Assembly: GCF_002043005.1 (NCBI RefSeq)
Contig: NZ_CP020330.1
Coordinates: 1,138,501 to 1,202,500, forward strand
DNA length: 64,000 nt
DNA from: Martelella mediterranea DSM 17316
GTDB taxonomy: Bacteria > Pseudomonadota > Alphaproteobacteria > Rhizobiales > Rhizobiaceae
Direction of reading: 5' to 3'
Positions 35,263 through 45,055 of the stretch are shown piece by piece. Every line of letters starts with the position of its first letter. Within the stretch, counting starts at the first letter, position 1. The notes under the pieces were generated by a model that was not told the DNA's origin, ran no database searches, and saw only the letters and a program-made list of their open reading frames with translations. A program made the translations under genes and the position numbers.

Positions 35263-36057
35263 TCAGCCCGACCGCTGAGCGGCGGCCTGCAGGAACTCGA
35301 CCTCGCGCCCCGGCCGGATGATCGCGGCGGTCAGCCTGCCCCTGGCGTAGGCGCCGGTATCGATCGAGATCACGCCGTTCGCCATGATTGGACGGTCGAC
35401 CACGGTATGGCCGTGGACGATCCATGTGCCGTCCTCGCGTGGCAGTTGCCCGAACGCCGGATGCCCCCAGGTCAGGTTGGCGGGGCGCTGGCTCTCCAGC
35501 GGCTTGCGCGGGTCGGCGCCAGCGTGCACCACGGCGACATTGCCGCTTTTCCAGAGCCGGGGCATTGCCTCCAGAAAGCCGGCCATGTCGCCGAGCTGCT
35601 GGGCCAGGGCATCGCGAACCAAGGAAAAATTGTGTTCCGTCAGCGCGTTGCCGAGGGAAATATCCTTGAAGCTCTGCAGCGTCTGCAGTCCGCCATTGCG
35701 CAGCCAGCGCTCGCCCTTTTCCTCCGGCGCCCGCAGAAAATCGAGGAGCATCTCCTCGTGATTGCCCTTGAGACAGAGGATATCGCCGTCATGCGTCTGG
35801 CGTTCGTGGAGCATCCTCAACACGCCGGCGGAATCCTCGCCGCGGTCGATATAATCGCCGACATGGATGATCTTCATCCCCGGCGCGGCGTCAGCGACCT
35901 TGTCCCACAGCGCCGCGAGCGCGTCGGCGCAGCCGTGAACATCGCCGATCGCGGCAAAGCCCTCGTCCGGCGTCGGCAGGCCGCCGCGAAAGGATGGCGG
36001 CAGCGGCTCCGGGCTTGCCGGGCCGGGCCGGGAAAACAGGCGGCGTAGCGATTTCAT
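35263..36057 (-). CDS. Serine/threonine-type metallophosphatase
   Basis: Calcineurin-like phosphoesterase of 264 residues of the bacterial PrpA/PphA group. Metal-binding motifs are intact: GDVHGCADAL near residue 39, GDYIDRGEDS near 67, KGNHEEM near 96 and a late WIVHGHTVVD near 215. It may dephosphorylate proteins or hydrolyse dinucleoside polyphosphates. The start at 36057 has GGAGGTG upstream; a longer frame to 36114 is disfavoured. It converges with the Slam-like gene, with only three bases between the stops. Confidence 0.87.
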   Translation of the reverse strand: MKSLRRLFSRPGPASPEPLPPSFRGGLPTPDEGFAAIGDVHGCADALAALWDKVADAAPGMKIIHVGDYIDRGEDSAGVLRMLHERQTHDGDILCLKGNHEEMLLDFLRAPEEKGERWLRNGGLQTLQSFKDISLGNALTEHNFSLVRDALAQQLGDMAGFLEAMPRLWKSGNVAVVHAGADPRKPLESQRPANLTWGHPAFGQLPREDGTWIVHGHTVVDRPIMANGVISIDTGAYARGRLTAAIIRPGREVEFLQAAAQRSG

Positions 36058-36178
36058 CGGCGCAGACACCTCCAGCGCAAGACGGCATGGGTCGCGGAAG
36101 CGACCGGAGAACACCCAGCGACGCTAACAGAGATGAGGGCCGGCGGGCAAGACGCCTTCCGGCCGGCAGGCGCGAGCG

Positions 36179-36871
36179 CTATTCCGGCTGTCCGTAATAG
36201 GCGGTCGCGCCGTGCTTGCGCAGGAAGTGCTTGTCGAGCAGTTCCTGTTCGATCGGCTTCAGGCCCGGCTCAAGCTGCAGCGATGACAGCGCCATATCGG
36301 CGATGCATTCCACCGCGACGGCCACCTCGACCGCCTTGGCGACGGTCTTGCCCCAGGTGAACGGCGCATGGCGGTTGACGAGGACGGCCGGAAAATCGAG
36401 CGGATTGAGGTCCTTGAACCGCTCGACGATGACATTGCCGGTCTCCCACTCATAGGCGGACGCGATCTCCTCTGGCGTCATCTTCCGGGTGACCGGTATC
36501 TCGCCGTAGAAGTAGTCGGCATGAGTGGTGCCGAAATTGGGGATGGCGCGGCCGGCCTGGGCAAAGGCGGTGGCGCGGGTGGAATGGGTGTGGACCACGC
36601 CGCCGATCTCCTCGAAGGCCAGGAACAGACGGCGGTGGGTGGGCGTATCGGAGGAGGGCCGCAGATTGCCCTCCACGATATTCCCCTCGAAATCCACGAT
36701 CACCATGTTGCCGGGCGTGAGGTCGGCATAGTCGACCCCGCTCGGCTTGATCGCGAAGACGGCCCTGTCGCGGTCGACCGCGCTGGCATTGCCGAAGGTC
36801 AGGTTGATCAGCCCCTGTTTCGGTAGCGCGATATTGGCCTCATAGGCCTCGCGCCGGATTTCCGTATACAT
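36179..36871 (-). CDS. araD: L-ribulose-5-phosphate 4-epimerase
   Basis: Zinc-dependent epimerase of 230 residues converting L-ribulose 5-phosphate to D-xylulose 5-phosphate, the exit from the isomerase route of L-arabinose catabolism. It has LTFGNASAVDRD near residue 24, KPSGVDYADLTP near 42, the metal-binding VVHTHSTRATAFAQAG near 92 and HADYFYGEIP near 116. AAGGAGG lies before the ATG at 36871. It is the last gene of the operon, 10 bases after araA. Confidence 0.93.
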   Translation of the reverse strand: MYTEIRREAYEANIALPKQGLINLTFGNASAVDRDRAVFAIKPSGVDYADLTPGNMVIVDFEGNIVEGNLRPSSDTPTHRRLFLAFEEIGGVVHTHSTRATAFAQAGRAIPNFGTTHADYFYGEIPVTRKMTPEEIASAYEWETGNVIVERFKDLNPLDFPAVLVNRHAPFTWGKTVAKAVEVAVAVECIADMALSSLQLEPGLKPIEQELLDKHFLRKHGATAYYGQPE

Positions 36872-36881
36872 GGCCGCCTCC

Positions 36882-38390
36882 TTACGCCTTGATGCCGAGG
36901 CCGAGATGCCAGTAGATCTCGTTGTTGCGGAGATCCTGCTTGAACCGGTCGAGGCGGGTGTCGTCATTGATGACGGCAAGCTCGATCCCGGCCATGGTGG
37001 CGAAATCCTCCAGCATTTCGGTGGTTACATCGTTGGAATAGGCGGTGTGGTGCGCGCCGCCTGCCAGAATCCAGGCGGAAAGCGCGGTCTTGAAGTCCGG
37101 CTTGCATTCCCACACGGCGCGCGCCACTGGCAGCTTCGGCAGGTCGGGATGTTCGACCGAGGTCACCTCGTTGACCAGCAGGCGGAAGCGGTTGCCCATG
37201 TCCATCAGGCTGGCGTTGAGCGCCGGGCCGAGCTTGGCGTTAAACACCATGCGCACCGGATCGGCCTTGCCGCCGATACCGAGCGGATGGATCTCGATAT
37301 TGGGCTTGCCGTCGGCGATCGACGGGCAGATTTCCAGCATGTGAGAGCCCAGCACCTGCTCGTGACCGGGGGCCATGTGGTAGGTATAATCCTCCATGAA
37401 CGAGGTCGCCCCGCTCATGCCGTGACCCATCACCTTCAGCGCGCGCACCAGCGCCACGGTCTTCCAGTCGCCCTCGCCGGCAAAGCCGTAGCCGGCCGCC
37501 ATCACCCGCTGGGTGGCCATGCCCGGCAGCGTCTCCATGCCGTGCAGGTCCTCGAACGTGTCGGTAAAGCCCTTGAAGCCGCCGGCTTCGAGGAAGGTCT
37601 TGAGGCCAAGTTCCTGACGCGCCGCGTTCAGCAGGCTGTCATGGCGATCGCCACCCTTTTTCAGAACGTCAGCAACATTGTACTCGTTCTCGTAGCTCGC
37701 TGCGAGATCGGCGACATCGCCGTCGGAGAGCGTATTCATCACGTCGACCAGGTCCATGATGCCGTAGCCGTTGACCGAGAAGCCGAGCTTCATTTCGGCG
37801 GCGACCTTGTCGCCCTCGGTCACGGCAACCTCGCGCATATTGTCACCGAAGCGGCAGAACCGGCCGTCCTGCCAGTCGTCCCAGGCGCGCGCGGCGCGCA
37901 TCCAGGCGTCGATGCGGGCATGAACCTCCTTGTCCGTCCAGTGGCCGGCGACGACCTTGCGGCCGAGCCGCATGCGGGTGTGGATGAAGCCCGCCTCGCG
38001 GTCGCCATGGGCGGCCTGATTGAGGTTCATGTAATCCATGTCGATCGTATCCCACGGCAGGTCGCGGGCATATTGGGTGTGGAAGTGCAGGAACGGCTTG
38101 TTGAGCAGGTTGAGCCCGCGGATCCACATTTTCGACGGCGAGAAGGTGTGCATCCACAGGATCAGCCCGCCGCATTCGGGATCGGAATTGGCGCGGACCG
38201 CCAGTTCGGTCGCCTCCGCCGGGCTTTTCACCACGGGCTGCGGCACGATTTCGAGCGGCAGGTTGCCGTCCGTCGACAGCGCGTTGGCGATCTCGGTGAA
38301 TTGCGCGTCGACCTGGGCGAGCGTTTCGGGGCCGTAGAGATGCTGCGAACCGCAGACGAACCAGATCTTCAGTGGTTTGAGGCCGATCAT
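36882..38390 (-). CDS. araA: L-arabinose isomerase
   Basis: Converts L-arabinose to L-ribulose. The 502-residue length is standard. It opens with [17 protein letters not shown] and contains [14 protein letters not shown] near residue 94, [11 protein letters not shown] near 125 and the C-terminal [13 protein letters not shown] near 443. The acidic and His metal ligands lie around [14 protein letters not shown] and the HMLEICP segment. It sits between araB and araD and completes the isomerase pathway, in contrast to the oxidative arabinonate pathway common in rhizobia. Confidence 0.95.
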   Translation of the reverse strand: MIGLKPLKIWFVCGSQHLYGPETLAQVDAQFTEIANALSTDGNLPLEIVPQPVVKSPAEATELAVRANSDPECGGLILWMHTFSPSKMWIRGLNLLNKPFLHFHTQYARDLPWDTIDMDYMNLNQAAHGDREAGFIHTRMRLGRKVVAGHWTDKEVHARIDAWMRAARAWDDWQDGRFCRFGDNMREVAVTEGDKVAAEMKLGFSVNGYGIMDLVDVMNTLSDGDVADLAASYENEYNVADVLKKGGDRHDSLLNAARQELGLKTFLEAGGFKGFTDTFEDLHGMETLPGMATQRVMAAGYGFAGEGDWKTVALVRALKVMGHGMSGATSFMEDYTYHMAPGHEQVLGSHMLEICPSIADGKPNIEIHPLGIGGKADPVRMVFNAKLGPALNASLMDMGNRFRLLVNEVTSVEHPDLPKLPVARAVWECKPDFKTALSAWILAGGAHHTAYSNDVTTEMLEDFATMAGIELAVINDDTRLDRFKQDLRNNEIYWHLGLGIKA

Positions 38391-38481
38391 GTTTATCCTC
38401 CGGAATGTGAGCGCGTCGGTAAATTGCCGTTTCCGGCCTGACGCGCGTGAAACAAATGTTATGGCGCTTTCTGGCGCCGTG

Positions 38482-40143
38482 TTATGCGGCGCGAACCCTG
38501 TCGCGGATCTCGATCAGATCCTTCATGATCTTCGACAGGTCGGAATCGCGGGTAATCCCGCCGAAACCGTCATGCAGCGTCAAATAGAGACCGTAGAGCT
38601 CCTCGTAGATCGCGACGTTTTCGGGGATCGGGTCGTAGCGGATATCCTTCAGCCCGGTCATCGCCCGCGTGGTCGCCTTGATGTCCCCATGGGCGCCGGC
38701 GACGGAGGCGGCGGCCACGGCAGCGCCCAGCGCGCAGGTCTGGGCCGAGCGGGTCACAAGCATCGTTCGGTTCATGACGTCGGCATAGGTCTGCATCAGC
38801 ATCGGGTTCTTCTCGGCGATGCCGCCGGCGCAGACGACCTTGTCGATCGGCACGCCGTAATCGGTCATGCGCTCGACAATGGCGCGCGCGCCAAAGGCGG
38901 TGGCCTCCACCAGCGCGCGGTAGATCTCGGCGCGGGTCGAATAGAGCGTCTGTCCCAGAATGAGACCCGTCAGGCGCTGGTCGACCAGAATGGTGCGGTT
39001 GCCATTGTTCCAGTCGAGCGCCAGAAGCCCGCTTTGCCCGGCTTTCATCCCCGCGGCCTCGCGGGAAAGCTCGTCATGCAATGCCGGGCCGCCCTGGCAG
39101 ACGCGCTCGACCCACCATTTGAAGATATCGCCGACGGCCGATTGCCCCGCCTCGATGCCGTAGAAGCCCGGCAGTATCGAGCCTTCGACAATGCCGCAAA
39201 GGCCGGGGATGGTGTCCGATTTCGACATGTCGACGATCGCGCAGTCGCAGGTCGACGTGCCGATGACCTTGACCAGCATGCCTTCCTCGATGCCGCAGCC
39301 GATCGAGCCGAGATGGTTGTCGAAGGCGCCGGTGGCGATCGCGATGCCTTCCGGCAGGCCGAGCTTCCCGGCCCATTCGGCGCATAGCGTGCCGGCGGGC
39401 ACCGAGATGTCCTGCGCGGTATCGTAAAGCCGGTCGCGCAGGACGGCGATCGCGGGATCGAGCATGCCCAGGAACTCCTTGTCCGGCAGGCCGCCCCATT
39501 TGGGATTGTAGAGCCCCTTGTGGCCGGCCGCGCAGACGCCGCGCTTGATATCGGCGGGCGCCTTGACGCCGGCGAGTACCGAGGGGATCCAGTCGGCAAG
39601 CTCGACCCAGGAGGCCGCCGCATCAAAGACGGCGCGGTCGACATTCAGGCAGTGCCAGATCTTCGACCACCACCATTCCGATGAATAGGTATCGCCGACC
39701 ATGGCGAGATAATGCGGCCGCTCGGCCTTGCCGAGCGCGGTGATCTTCTCGGCCTCGCGCCAGCTCGTGTGGTCCTTCCACAGCCAGCAATGGGCGTTGA
39801 GATTGTCGGCAAATTCCGGGTCCATCGCCAGCGCGCCGTTCTCGGCGTTCACCGGCAGCGGGCTCGAGCCGGTGGTATCCACGCCGATGCCGATCACCTT
39901 CGCGGCATCGAACTTCTCGTGCCGGGACGCCTGTTCCAGCGCGCCGCGAACGCATGCTTCCAGCCCCTGCAGATAATCGGCGGGGCTCTGGCGCGCGAGC
40001 AGCGGATCATCGGCGTCGAGCATCACGCCCTGATCGCCGCTTGGATAATCGAAGACATGGGTTCCGTATTCAAACCCGTCATCGCAGCCGACGACCAGCG
40101 CGCGCACCGAGTTTGTGCCGTAATCGATACCTATGGAGAACAT
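38482..40143 (-). CDS. araB: Ribulokinase
   Basis: FGGY-family kinase of 553 residues phosphorylating L-ribulose at C5. It has [16 protein letters not shown] at the N-terminus, [13 protein letters not shown] near 92, the phosphate-binding [11 protein letters not shown] near 388, and [15 protein letters not shown] [16 protein letters not shown] near 450. The long insert and DYGTNS opening separate AraB from xylulokinase. The start at 40143 has GGCGAGGC in front; an ATG at 40167 is less likely. It lies between the transporter genes and araA in the same operon direction. Confidence 0.93.
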   Translation of the reverse strand: MFSIGIDYGTNSVRALVVGCDDGFEYGTHVFDYPSGDQGVMLDADDPLLARQSPADYLQGLEACVRGALEQASRHEKFDAAKVIGIGVDTTGSSPLPVNAENGALAMDPEFADNLNAHCWLWKDHTSWREAEKITALGKAERPHYLAMVGDTYSSEWWWSKIWHCLNVDRAVFDAAASWVELADWIPSVLAGVKAPADIKRGVCAAGHKGLYNPKWGGLPDKEFLGMLDPAIAVLRDRLYDTAQDISVPAGTLCAEWAGKLGLPEGIAIATGAFDNHLGSIGCGIEEGMLVKVIGTSTCDCAIVDMSKSDTIPGLCGIVEGSILPGFYGIEAGQSAVGDIFKWWVERVCQGGPALHDELSREAAGMKAGQSGLLALDWNNGNRTILVDQRLTGLILGQTLYSTRAEIYRALVEATAFGARAIVERMTDYGVPIDKVVCAGGIAEKNPMLMQTYADVMNRTMLVTRSAQTCALGAAVAAASVAGAHGDIKATTRAMTGLKDIRYDPIPENVAIYEELYGLYLTLHDGFGGITRDSDLSKIMKDLIEIRDRVRAA

Positions 40144-40210
40144 GGGTGCCTCGCCTAAACCATTCACTTATTAGCGGGTCCCCGGCAGGCCGGAGACTGT
40201 GCTGTTGTTT

Positions 40211-41182
40211 TCATTGTGCTGTTGCCCGCTCCGTGGTCAAGCGCAGCAAGCCCTTCTGCAGCAGGATGAACAGGAGCAGAAGAATACCGATGGCGATCTT
40301 GGTCCACCAGCTCGAAAGCGTTCCGTCGAAGACGATGTAGGTCTGGATCAGGCCCATGGTCAGCACGCCGAACAGCGTGCCGAACACATAGCCCGCGCCG
40401 CCCGTCAGAAGCGTGCCGCCGATAACGACGGTGGCAATCGCCGTCAGCTCCGTGCCCACGGTCGCGAGCGGATAGCCGGAGCCGGTGTAGATCGCGAACA
40501 CGATGCCGGAAAGCCCGGCCATGAACCCGGAAAAGGCATAGATCGAAACCGTGGTGTGGCCGATCCGCGAGCCCATCAGCCGCGCCGTCTGCTCGCCGCC
40601 GCCAAGCGCGAACACATTGGCGCCGAACCGGGTCTTGTGCGCGACCAGATGGCCGGCGACGAAGGACAGGAGCATGACGATGCCGATCAGCGTCAGCCTT
40701 CCCTTGCCGGGCATCACCCAGTAGGTCTTCTGCAGCATGTTGAAGAATTCATTGTCGATCGGCACGGAATCGATGGTCAGCATATAGGCGACGCCGCGCG
40801 CCAGGAACATGCCGGCAAGCGTGACGATGAAGGCCGGCATGCCGAGCGTGTAGATCAGCCAGCCCATGGCAGCGCCAAAGGCCGTGGTGATGGCGAGCAG
40901 CAGCGCGAACACGACGAGCGGATGAAGCCCGGTATCGCGCAGCAGAACCGAGATGAACACGCCGGAAAACGCGATCACAGAGCCGACCGAAAGATCGATG
41001 CCGCCCGAGAGGATCACCACCGTCATGCCGACGGCGACGATGCCGAGATAGGCATTGTCGGTGAGCAAATTGCCCACCACCCGCGTTGACAACATGAACG
41101 GGAACTGGATGTAGCAGATCGCATAGGCGACGATGAAGATCGCGATCGTGGCGTAGAGCGGATAGAGGCGCGGATTTCTCAT
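40211..41182 (-). CDS. yjfF: Sugar ABC transporter permease, YjfF type
   Basis: Second permease of the furanose-type transporter, 323 residues with about eight to ten helices. VILSGGIDLSVGSVIAFSGV near residue 57 is the conserved permease block of the RbsC/AraH family, and GGTLLTGGAGYVFGTLFG near 255 is the matching C-terminal block. It overlaps ytfT by ATGA. The gap of 67 bases to araB is small enough for a single transcript. Confidence 0.88.
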   Translation of the reverse strand: MRNPRLYPLYATIAIFIVAYAICYIQFPFMLSTRVVGNLLTDNAYLGIVAVGMTVVILSGGIDLSVGSVIAFSGVFISVLLRDTGLHPLVVFALLLAITTAFGAAMGWLIYTLGMPAFIVTLAGMFLARGVAYMLTIDSVPIDNEFFNMLQKTYWVMPGKGRLTLIGIVMLLSFVAGHLVAHKTRFGANVFALGGGEQTARLMGSRIGHTTVSIYAFSGFMAGLSGIVFAIYTGSGYPLATVGTELTAIATVVIGGTLLTGGAGYVFGTLFGVLTMGLIQTYIVFDGTLSSWWTKIAIGILLLLFILLQKGLLRLTTERATAQ

Positions 41183-42192
41183 TCTCCCGCCTCCTGTGCG
41201 GTCTTGCGGCCCAGCAGTTTCTGCCTCAGATATTTCAGGTCGCCGGTGATGTTGGGCGATTGCAGAACCAGGATGAAGATCACCAGCACCGCCTTGATCA
41301 CCAGATTGTATTCCGAGGGGAAGCCGGCGAGCAGAATGCCGGTGTCGATGGTCTGGATGATCATCGCGCCGATCACCGCCGCCGAGATCGAGAACCGGCC
41401 ACCCATCAGCGAGTTGCCGCCGACAACGGTGGCGAGCACCGCGTCAAGCTCGAGCCAGAGCCCGGCATTGTTGGCGTCCGCGCCGCGGATATCGGCGGTG
41501 ATGATGATGCCGGCAAGCGCCGCGCAGAAGCCGGAGGCCATGTAGACCGCGATCAGCAGGACGCGGGCATTGATGCCGGCGAGCGCGCTTGCCCGCCGGT
41601 TGACACCGATCGCCTCGATCAGGAGCCCGAGCGCCGTGCGCCGCACCAGCAGGATCGCAAGCGCCGCCGTCAGCACCCAGATCCAGACGGGCACCGGCAT
41701 GCCCAGCACGGAGCCGGAGCCGAGAAAGGCGAAGCTCGGCAGGTTGAAGGTGAGAATCCGCCCCTCGGTGATCAACTGCGCGATGCCGCGCCCGGAGATC
41801 ATCAGGATCAGCGTGGCGACGATCGGCTGGATGCCGATGAAGGCCACCAGCACGCCGTTGAAAAGGCCGGCCGCGAGCCCGGCGATAACCGCCATGGCGA
41901 TCGCCGCGGCAAGGCCGTAGCCGGCGCCGATGGTGGCGGCCGCCATCGCGCCGGTAATCGCGATCACGGTGCCGACGGAAAGGTCGATGCCGCGGGTGGC
42001 GACCACCAGCGTCATGCCGATCGCCAGAAGCGCCACCGGCGCGCCGCGTTTCAGAACATCGATCACCGGCCCGACGAAGCGGCCGGACGAATATTCGATC
42101 TGCAGGAAGCTCGGGAAGAACAGGCTGACGAGGGCCACCAGCACCGCGAGCGTGATCAGTTGCGGGATAACGCGTTTCAGTCCGGCGGGCAT
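41179..42192 (-). CDS. ytfT: Sugar ABC transporter permease, YtfT type
   Basis: First permease of the transporter, 337 residues. It has VVATRGIDLSVGTVIAITGAM near residue 62 and GGNSLMGGRFSISAAVIGAM near 260, typical of RbsC-type permeases. The ATG at 42192 shares its A with the TGA stop of ytfR (TGATG), so translation is coupled; a GTG one codon upstream is possible. Confidence 0.9.
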   Translation of the reverse strand: MPAGLKRVIPQLITLAVLVALVSLFFPSFLQIEYSSGRFVGPVIDVLKRGAPVALLAIGMTLVVATRGIDLSVGTVIAITGAMAAATIGAGYGLAAAIAMAVIAGLAAGLFNGVLVAFIGIQPIVATLILMISGRGIAQLITEGRILTFNLPSFAFLGSGSVLGMPVPVWIWVLTAALAILLVRRTALGLLIEAIGVNRRASALAGINARVLLIAVYMASGFCAALAGIIITADIRGADANNAGLWLELDAVLATVVGGNSLMGGRFSISAAVIGAMIIQTIDTGILLAGFPSEYNLVIKAVLVIFILVLQSPNITGDLKYLRQKLLGRKTAQEAGE

Positions 42193-43703
42193 CACACGGC
42201 CTCCGTCTTCTTGGAGGAGGCGATCGTCTTGACGATGTTGTCGGTGGCGATCTCCGCGCCGGTCAGCTCGGCGACATGGCGGCGGTCGCGCACGACGATC
42301 ACGCGGTCGGAAACCGCGATCAGTTCGTCAAGCTCGGATGAGATGATCAGGATCGCCATGCCCTCCTCGGTAATGGTCTGGATCAGGTGCAATATTTCGG
42401 CATGCGCCCCGACATCGATGCCGCGCGTCGGCTCATCGAGAATCAGGAAGCGCGGGTTCATGGCGAGCCAGCGGGCGAGCACGACCTTCTGCTGGTTGCC
42501 GCCGGACAGTTCGCCGATCGGCTTTTCCGCGCTGGAGGTGCGGATATCGAGCTTCTCGATATATTCGGCGGCCAGCCGGTCCTGCTCGGCACGGCTGATC
42601 GGGCGGGCCCAGCCGCGCCGCGCTTGCAGCGCCAGCGCGATATTCTCGCGGACAGACAGATCGGCGATGATGCCGTCGGTCTTGCGGTCCTCGGGCGCAA
42701 AGCCGAAGCCGGCCGCGATCGCGTCGCGCGGATTGGCGATCGAAATCTTGCCGTTTTCATCGGAGATCGAGCCGGACTGGGCGCTGCGCACGCCGAAGAT
42801 CAGTTCCGCGGTTTCGGTGCGGCCGGAACCGAGCAGTCCGGCAAGCCCGACCACCTCGCCGCGATGGATATCGAGATCGAAGGGTTCGATGAAATTGCGC
42901 TTGCCGAAATCGCGGACCTTGATCAGCGGTTCGCTGCCGACCCGGCCCTCGGTGCCGCGGCGCTGGGCATCGGCTTCGCTCTCGTCCAGCTCGCGGCCAA
43001 GCATGTGGGAAATCAGCCGTACCCGGTCGAGCTCGGCGGTCTTTTCGGTGGTGATCTTGCAGCCATTGCGCAGCACGGTCACGCGGTCGGTGAGCGCAAA
43101 CACCTGATCGAGGAAGTGGGAAACGAAGATGATGCCGAGCCCCTCGTCGCGCAGCTTGCGCACGACGTCGAACAGCATCTCGACCTCGCGGGCGTCGAGG
43201 CTGGCGGTCGGCTCGTCGAGGATCAGCACCTTGCCCGAAAGCGCCACCGCGCGGGCGATGGCGACGATCTGCTGGACGGCGACCGAATAGCTGCCGAGAT
43301 CGCGATTGACGTCGATGTCGAGCCCGTAGCCGGCGATCATCGCTTCGGCCTCGCGGCGCATGGCGCCGCCGTCGATGACGCCGAAGCGGCGTGGTTCGCG
43401 GCCGAAGGTGAGGTTCTGCGCGACCGTGAGGTTCGCAAGCAGGTTCACCTCCTGATAGACCGTGCCGATGCCGAGATCCTGGGCCTCCAGCGTGGAACGC
43501 GGGGAAATGGTCTGGCCGTCGAGCCTAATCGTGCCCTCGTCGCGGCTGTAGGCGCCGGTCAGGCATTTGATCAGCGTGGATTTGCCGGCGCCGTTTTCGC
43601 CAAGCAGGGCATGGACTTCACCGGCGGCAAGCTCGAAATCGACATCGTCGAGCGCCTTCATGCCGACGAAGCTCTTGGTGAGGTTTTGAATTGTCAGAAG
43701 CAT
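42192..43703 (-). CDS. ytfR: Sugar ABC transporter ATPase, YtfR type
   Basis: Tandem ATPase of 503 residues with two ABC domains. The N-terminal domain has Walker A GENGAGKST near residue 36 and DEPTASLDA near 160. The C-terminal domain has GLLGSGRTE near 290, LSGGNQQKVVLARWLA near 400 and DEPTRGIDVGA near 425. The degenerate second Walker A is usual in monosaccharide importers of this class. The start at 43703 is chosen; the frame extends to 43748 through a hairpin region and is not expected to be translated there. Confidence 0.92.
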   Translation of the reverse strand: MLLTIQNLTKSFVGMKALDDVDFELAAGEVHALLGENGAGKSTLIKCLTGAYSRDEGTIRLDGQTISPRSTLEAQDLGIGTVYQEVNLLANLTVAQNLTFGREPRRFGVIDGGAMRREAEAMIAGYGLDIDVNRDLGSYSVAVQQIVAIARAVALSGKVLILDEPTASLDAREVEMLFDVVRKLRDEGLGIIFVSHFLDQVFALTDRVTVLRNGCKITTEKTAELDRVRLISHMLGRELDESEADAQRRGTEGRVGSEPLIKVRDFGKRNFIEPFDLDIHRGEVVGLAGLLGSGRTETAELIFGVRSAQSGSISDENGKISIANPRDAIAAGFGFAPEDRKTDGIIADLSVRENIALALQARRGWARPISRAEQDRLAAEYIEKLDIRTSSAEKPIGELSGGNQQKVVLARWLAMNPRFLILDEPTRGIDVGAHAEILHLIQTITEEGMAILIISSELDELIAVSDRVIVVRDRRHVAELTGAEIATDNIVKTIASSKKTEAV

Positions 43704-43746
43704 TTTCGAGCACCCTGGATCGATCGCGCGGCGCCTTTTGTCTTGC

Positions 43747-43787
43747 AAGCATTTTCGGCGGGCGAGGCGCCCGACCGAAATATGCTT
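43747..43787 (-). promoter_or_regulatory. Long intercistronic hairpin between ytfQ and ytfR
   Basis: An 18-bp stem with two single-base bulges: AAGCAT, TTTCGG and CGGGCG on one side pair with CGCCCG, CCGAAA and ATGCTT on the other, around an AGG loop. No T-run follows on the minus strand, so a simple terminator is unlikely. In other binding-protein operons such hairpins protect the receptor message from 3' decay; that role is inferred here. Confidence 0.7.
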
Positions 43788-43844
43788 CAGGCGTGCCGAG
43801 GCGGCCGGGACCCCGATGACCCCGACCGCACCCGGGAGGATGGC

Positions 43845-44795
43845 TTAGTAGCCGAGGCTCTTGCGGCGCTCTGCCTCACCCGCAGGATCGTCTGCCTGGG
43901 TGTAGAGCTTCGATTCCGTCTGGATGAATTTCGGCGGCATGGTGCCGTCGGCCCAGTAGGCTTCCAGAGCATCGAAGGCGGGACCGGCCATGTTCGGCGT
44001 CAGTTCCACCGTGGCATTCGCCTCGCCGGCGGCCATGGCCTGGAAATAGTCCGGAACTGCGTCGATCGCGACGATCAGGATATCGGAACCGGGCTTCAGG
44101 CCGGCTTCCTTGATCGCCTGGATAGCGCCGACAGCCATGTCGTCATTATGGGCATAGAGCGCGCAGATGTCGGCCCCGCCGTTTTCGGCCTGCAGGAAGC
44201 TTTCCATGACTTCCTTGCCCTGCGAGCGGGTGAAGTCGCCGGTCTGGCTGCGGACGATCTCGATATTGTCGTGGCCTTCGATGGCGTTGCGGAAGCCGGT
44301 GGCGCGGTCGATCGCCGGCGAGGAGCCGGTCGTGCCCTGGAGTTCCACAACGCGGCAATCCTTGTCGCCGACCTCTTCGACCAGCCAGCCGCCGGCCACT
44401 TCGCCCTCATGCACGAGGTTGGAGCCGACCGCCGTCAGATAGAGATCGTCGGAGCTGTCGACCTGGCGGTCGAGCAGGACGACCGGAATGTCGGCATCCT
44501 TGGCTTCTTCCAGCGCGCTGTCCCAACCGGTGGCGACGACCGGGGCGAGCAGGATGGCGTCAACGCCCTGGGCCACGAAGGCGCGGATGGCGGCGATCTG
44601 GTTTTCCTGCTTCTGCTGGGCATCGGAGAATTTCAGGTCGATGCCGCGCTCTTCGGCCTGCTGCTTGGTGAGCGTGGTTTCCGCTGCGCGCCAGCCCGAT
44701 TCGGAGCCGATCTGCGAAAAGCCGACGGTCTGGGCCGAGGCGGCGGCTGCCGTCATGGTGATGGCGGCGACGGTTGTAAGCAATAGAGACTTCAT
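43845..44795 (-). CDS. ytfQ: Sugar ABC transporter substrate-binding protein, YtfQ type
   Basis: Periplasmic receptor of 316 residues. A signal peptide ends AAASAQ, and the mature protein opens with TVGFSQIGSESGWRAAE, the hallmark of the galactofuranose-binding protein YtfQ. The type-I binding-protein fold is complete, with the hinge region LLDRQVDSSDD near residue 112 and CALYAHNDDMAVGAIQAIKEAGL near 205. In E. coli YtfQ binds galactofuranose and also arabinose. With araBAD downstream, L-arabinose (possibly in furanose form) is the likely ligand. It is the first and probably most abundant product of the operon. Confidence 0.9.
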   Translation of the reverse strand: MKSLLLTTVAAITMTAAAASAQTVGFSQIGSESGWRAAETTLTKQQAEERGIDLKFSDAQQKQENQIAAIRAFVAQGVDAILLAPVVATGWDSALEEAKDADIPVVLLDRQVDSSDDLYLTAVGSNLVHEGEVAGGWLVEEVGDKDCRVVELQGTTGSSPAIDRATGFRNAIEGHDNIEIVRSQTGDFTRSQGKEVMESFLQAENGGADICALYAHNDDMAVGAIQAIKEAGLKPGSDILIVAIDAVPDYFQAMAAGEANATVELTPNMAGPAFDALEAYWADGTMPPKFIQTESKLYTQADDPAGEAERRKSLGY

Positions 44796-45033
44796 CTGTT
44801 ATGTCCTCCCGTTAACAGAACGCGGCAAGGCTTTGCCGCAGACGCCGGCGGCGCTTTCGAGCCACCCGGCAATACGCCGAGACATTCCGCACGGCCGGGG
44901 GCATGTCCTCCCGCCACGACCGTTGCGTCTTGCGGCAACCGGCAGGTTTCCCGGCCAAGCTTCCCGCAAAAAATGTCCTTGCGATGAGGGGAGTGTTGCA
45001 ATTTACCGCTATAGGGACAAATGAATAATCGTG

Positions 45034-45051
45034 TTTCTGATATAGCAGAAA
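45034..45051. promoter_or_regulatory. Candidate LysR operator
   Basis: A perfect inverted repeat TTTCTG-N6-CAGAAA, containing a T-N11-A core, ends 4 bases before the LysR start. It lies in the 260-base divergent spacer (44796-45055) between ytfQ and the regulator. Autoregulation of the LysR gene is the simplest reading; control of ytfQ would need looping or a second site, which I did not find. Confidence 0.5.
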
Positions 45052-45055
45052 TGGT

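Noticed and set aside
42387..44786. 799-codon open frame on the plus strand
   Set aside because: It is antisense to ytfR and ytfQ, both of which have full family motifs. The translation is Arg/Asp/Gly-rich shadow sequence typical of GC-rich antisense frames.
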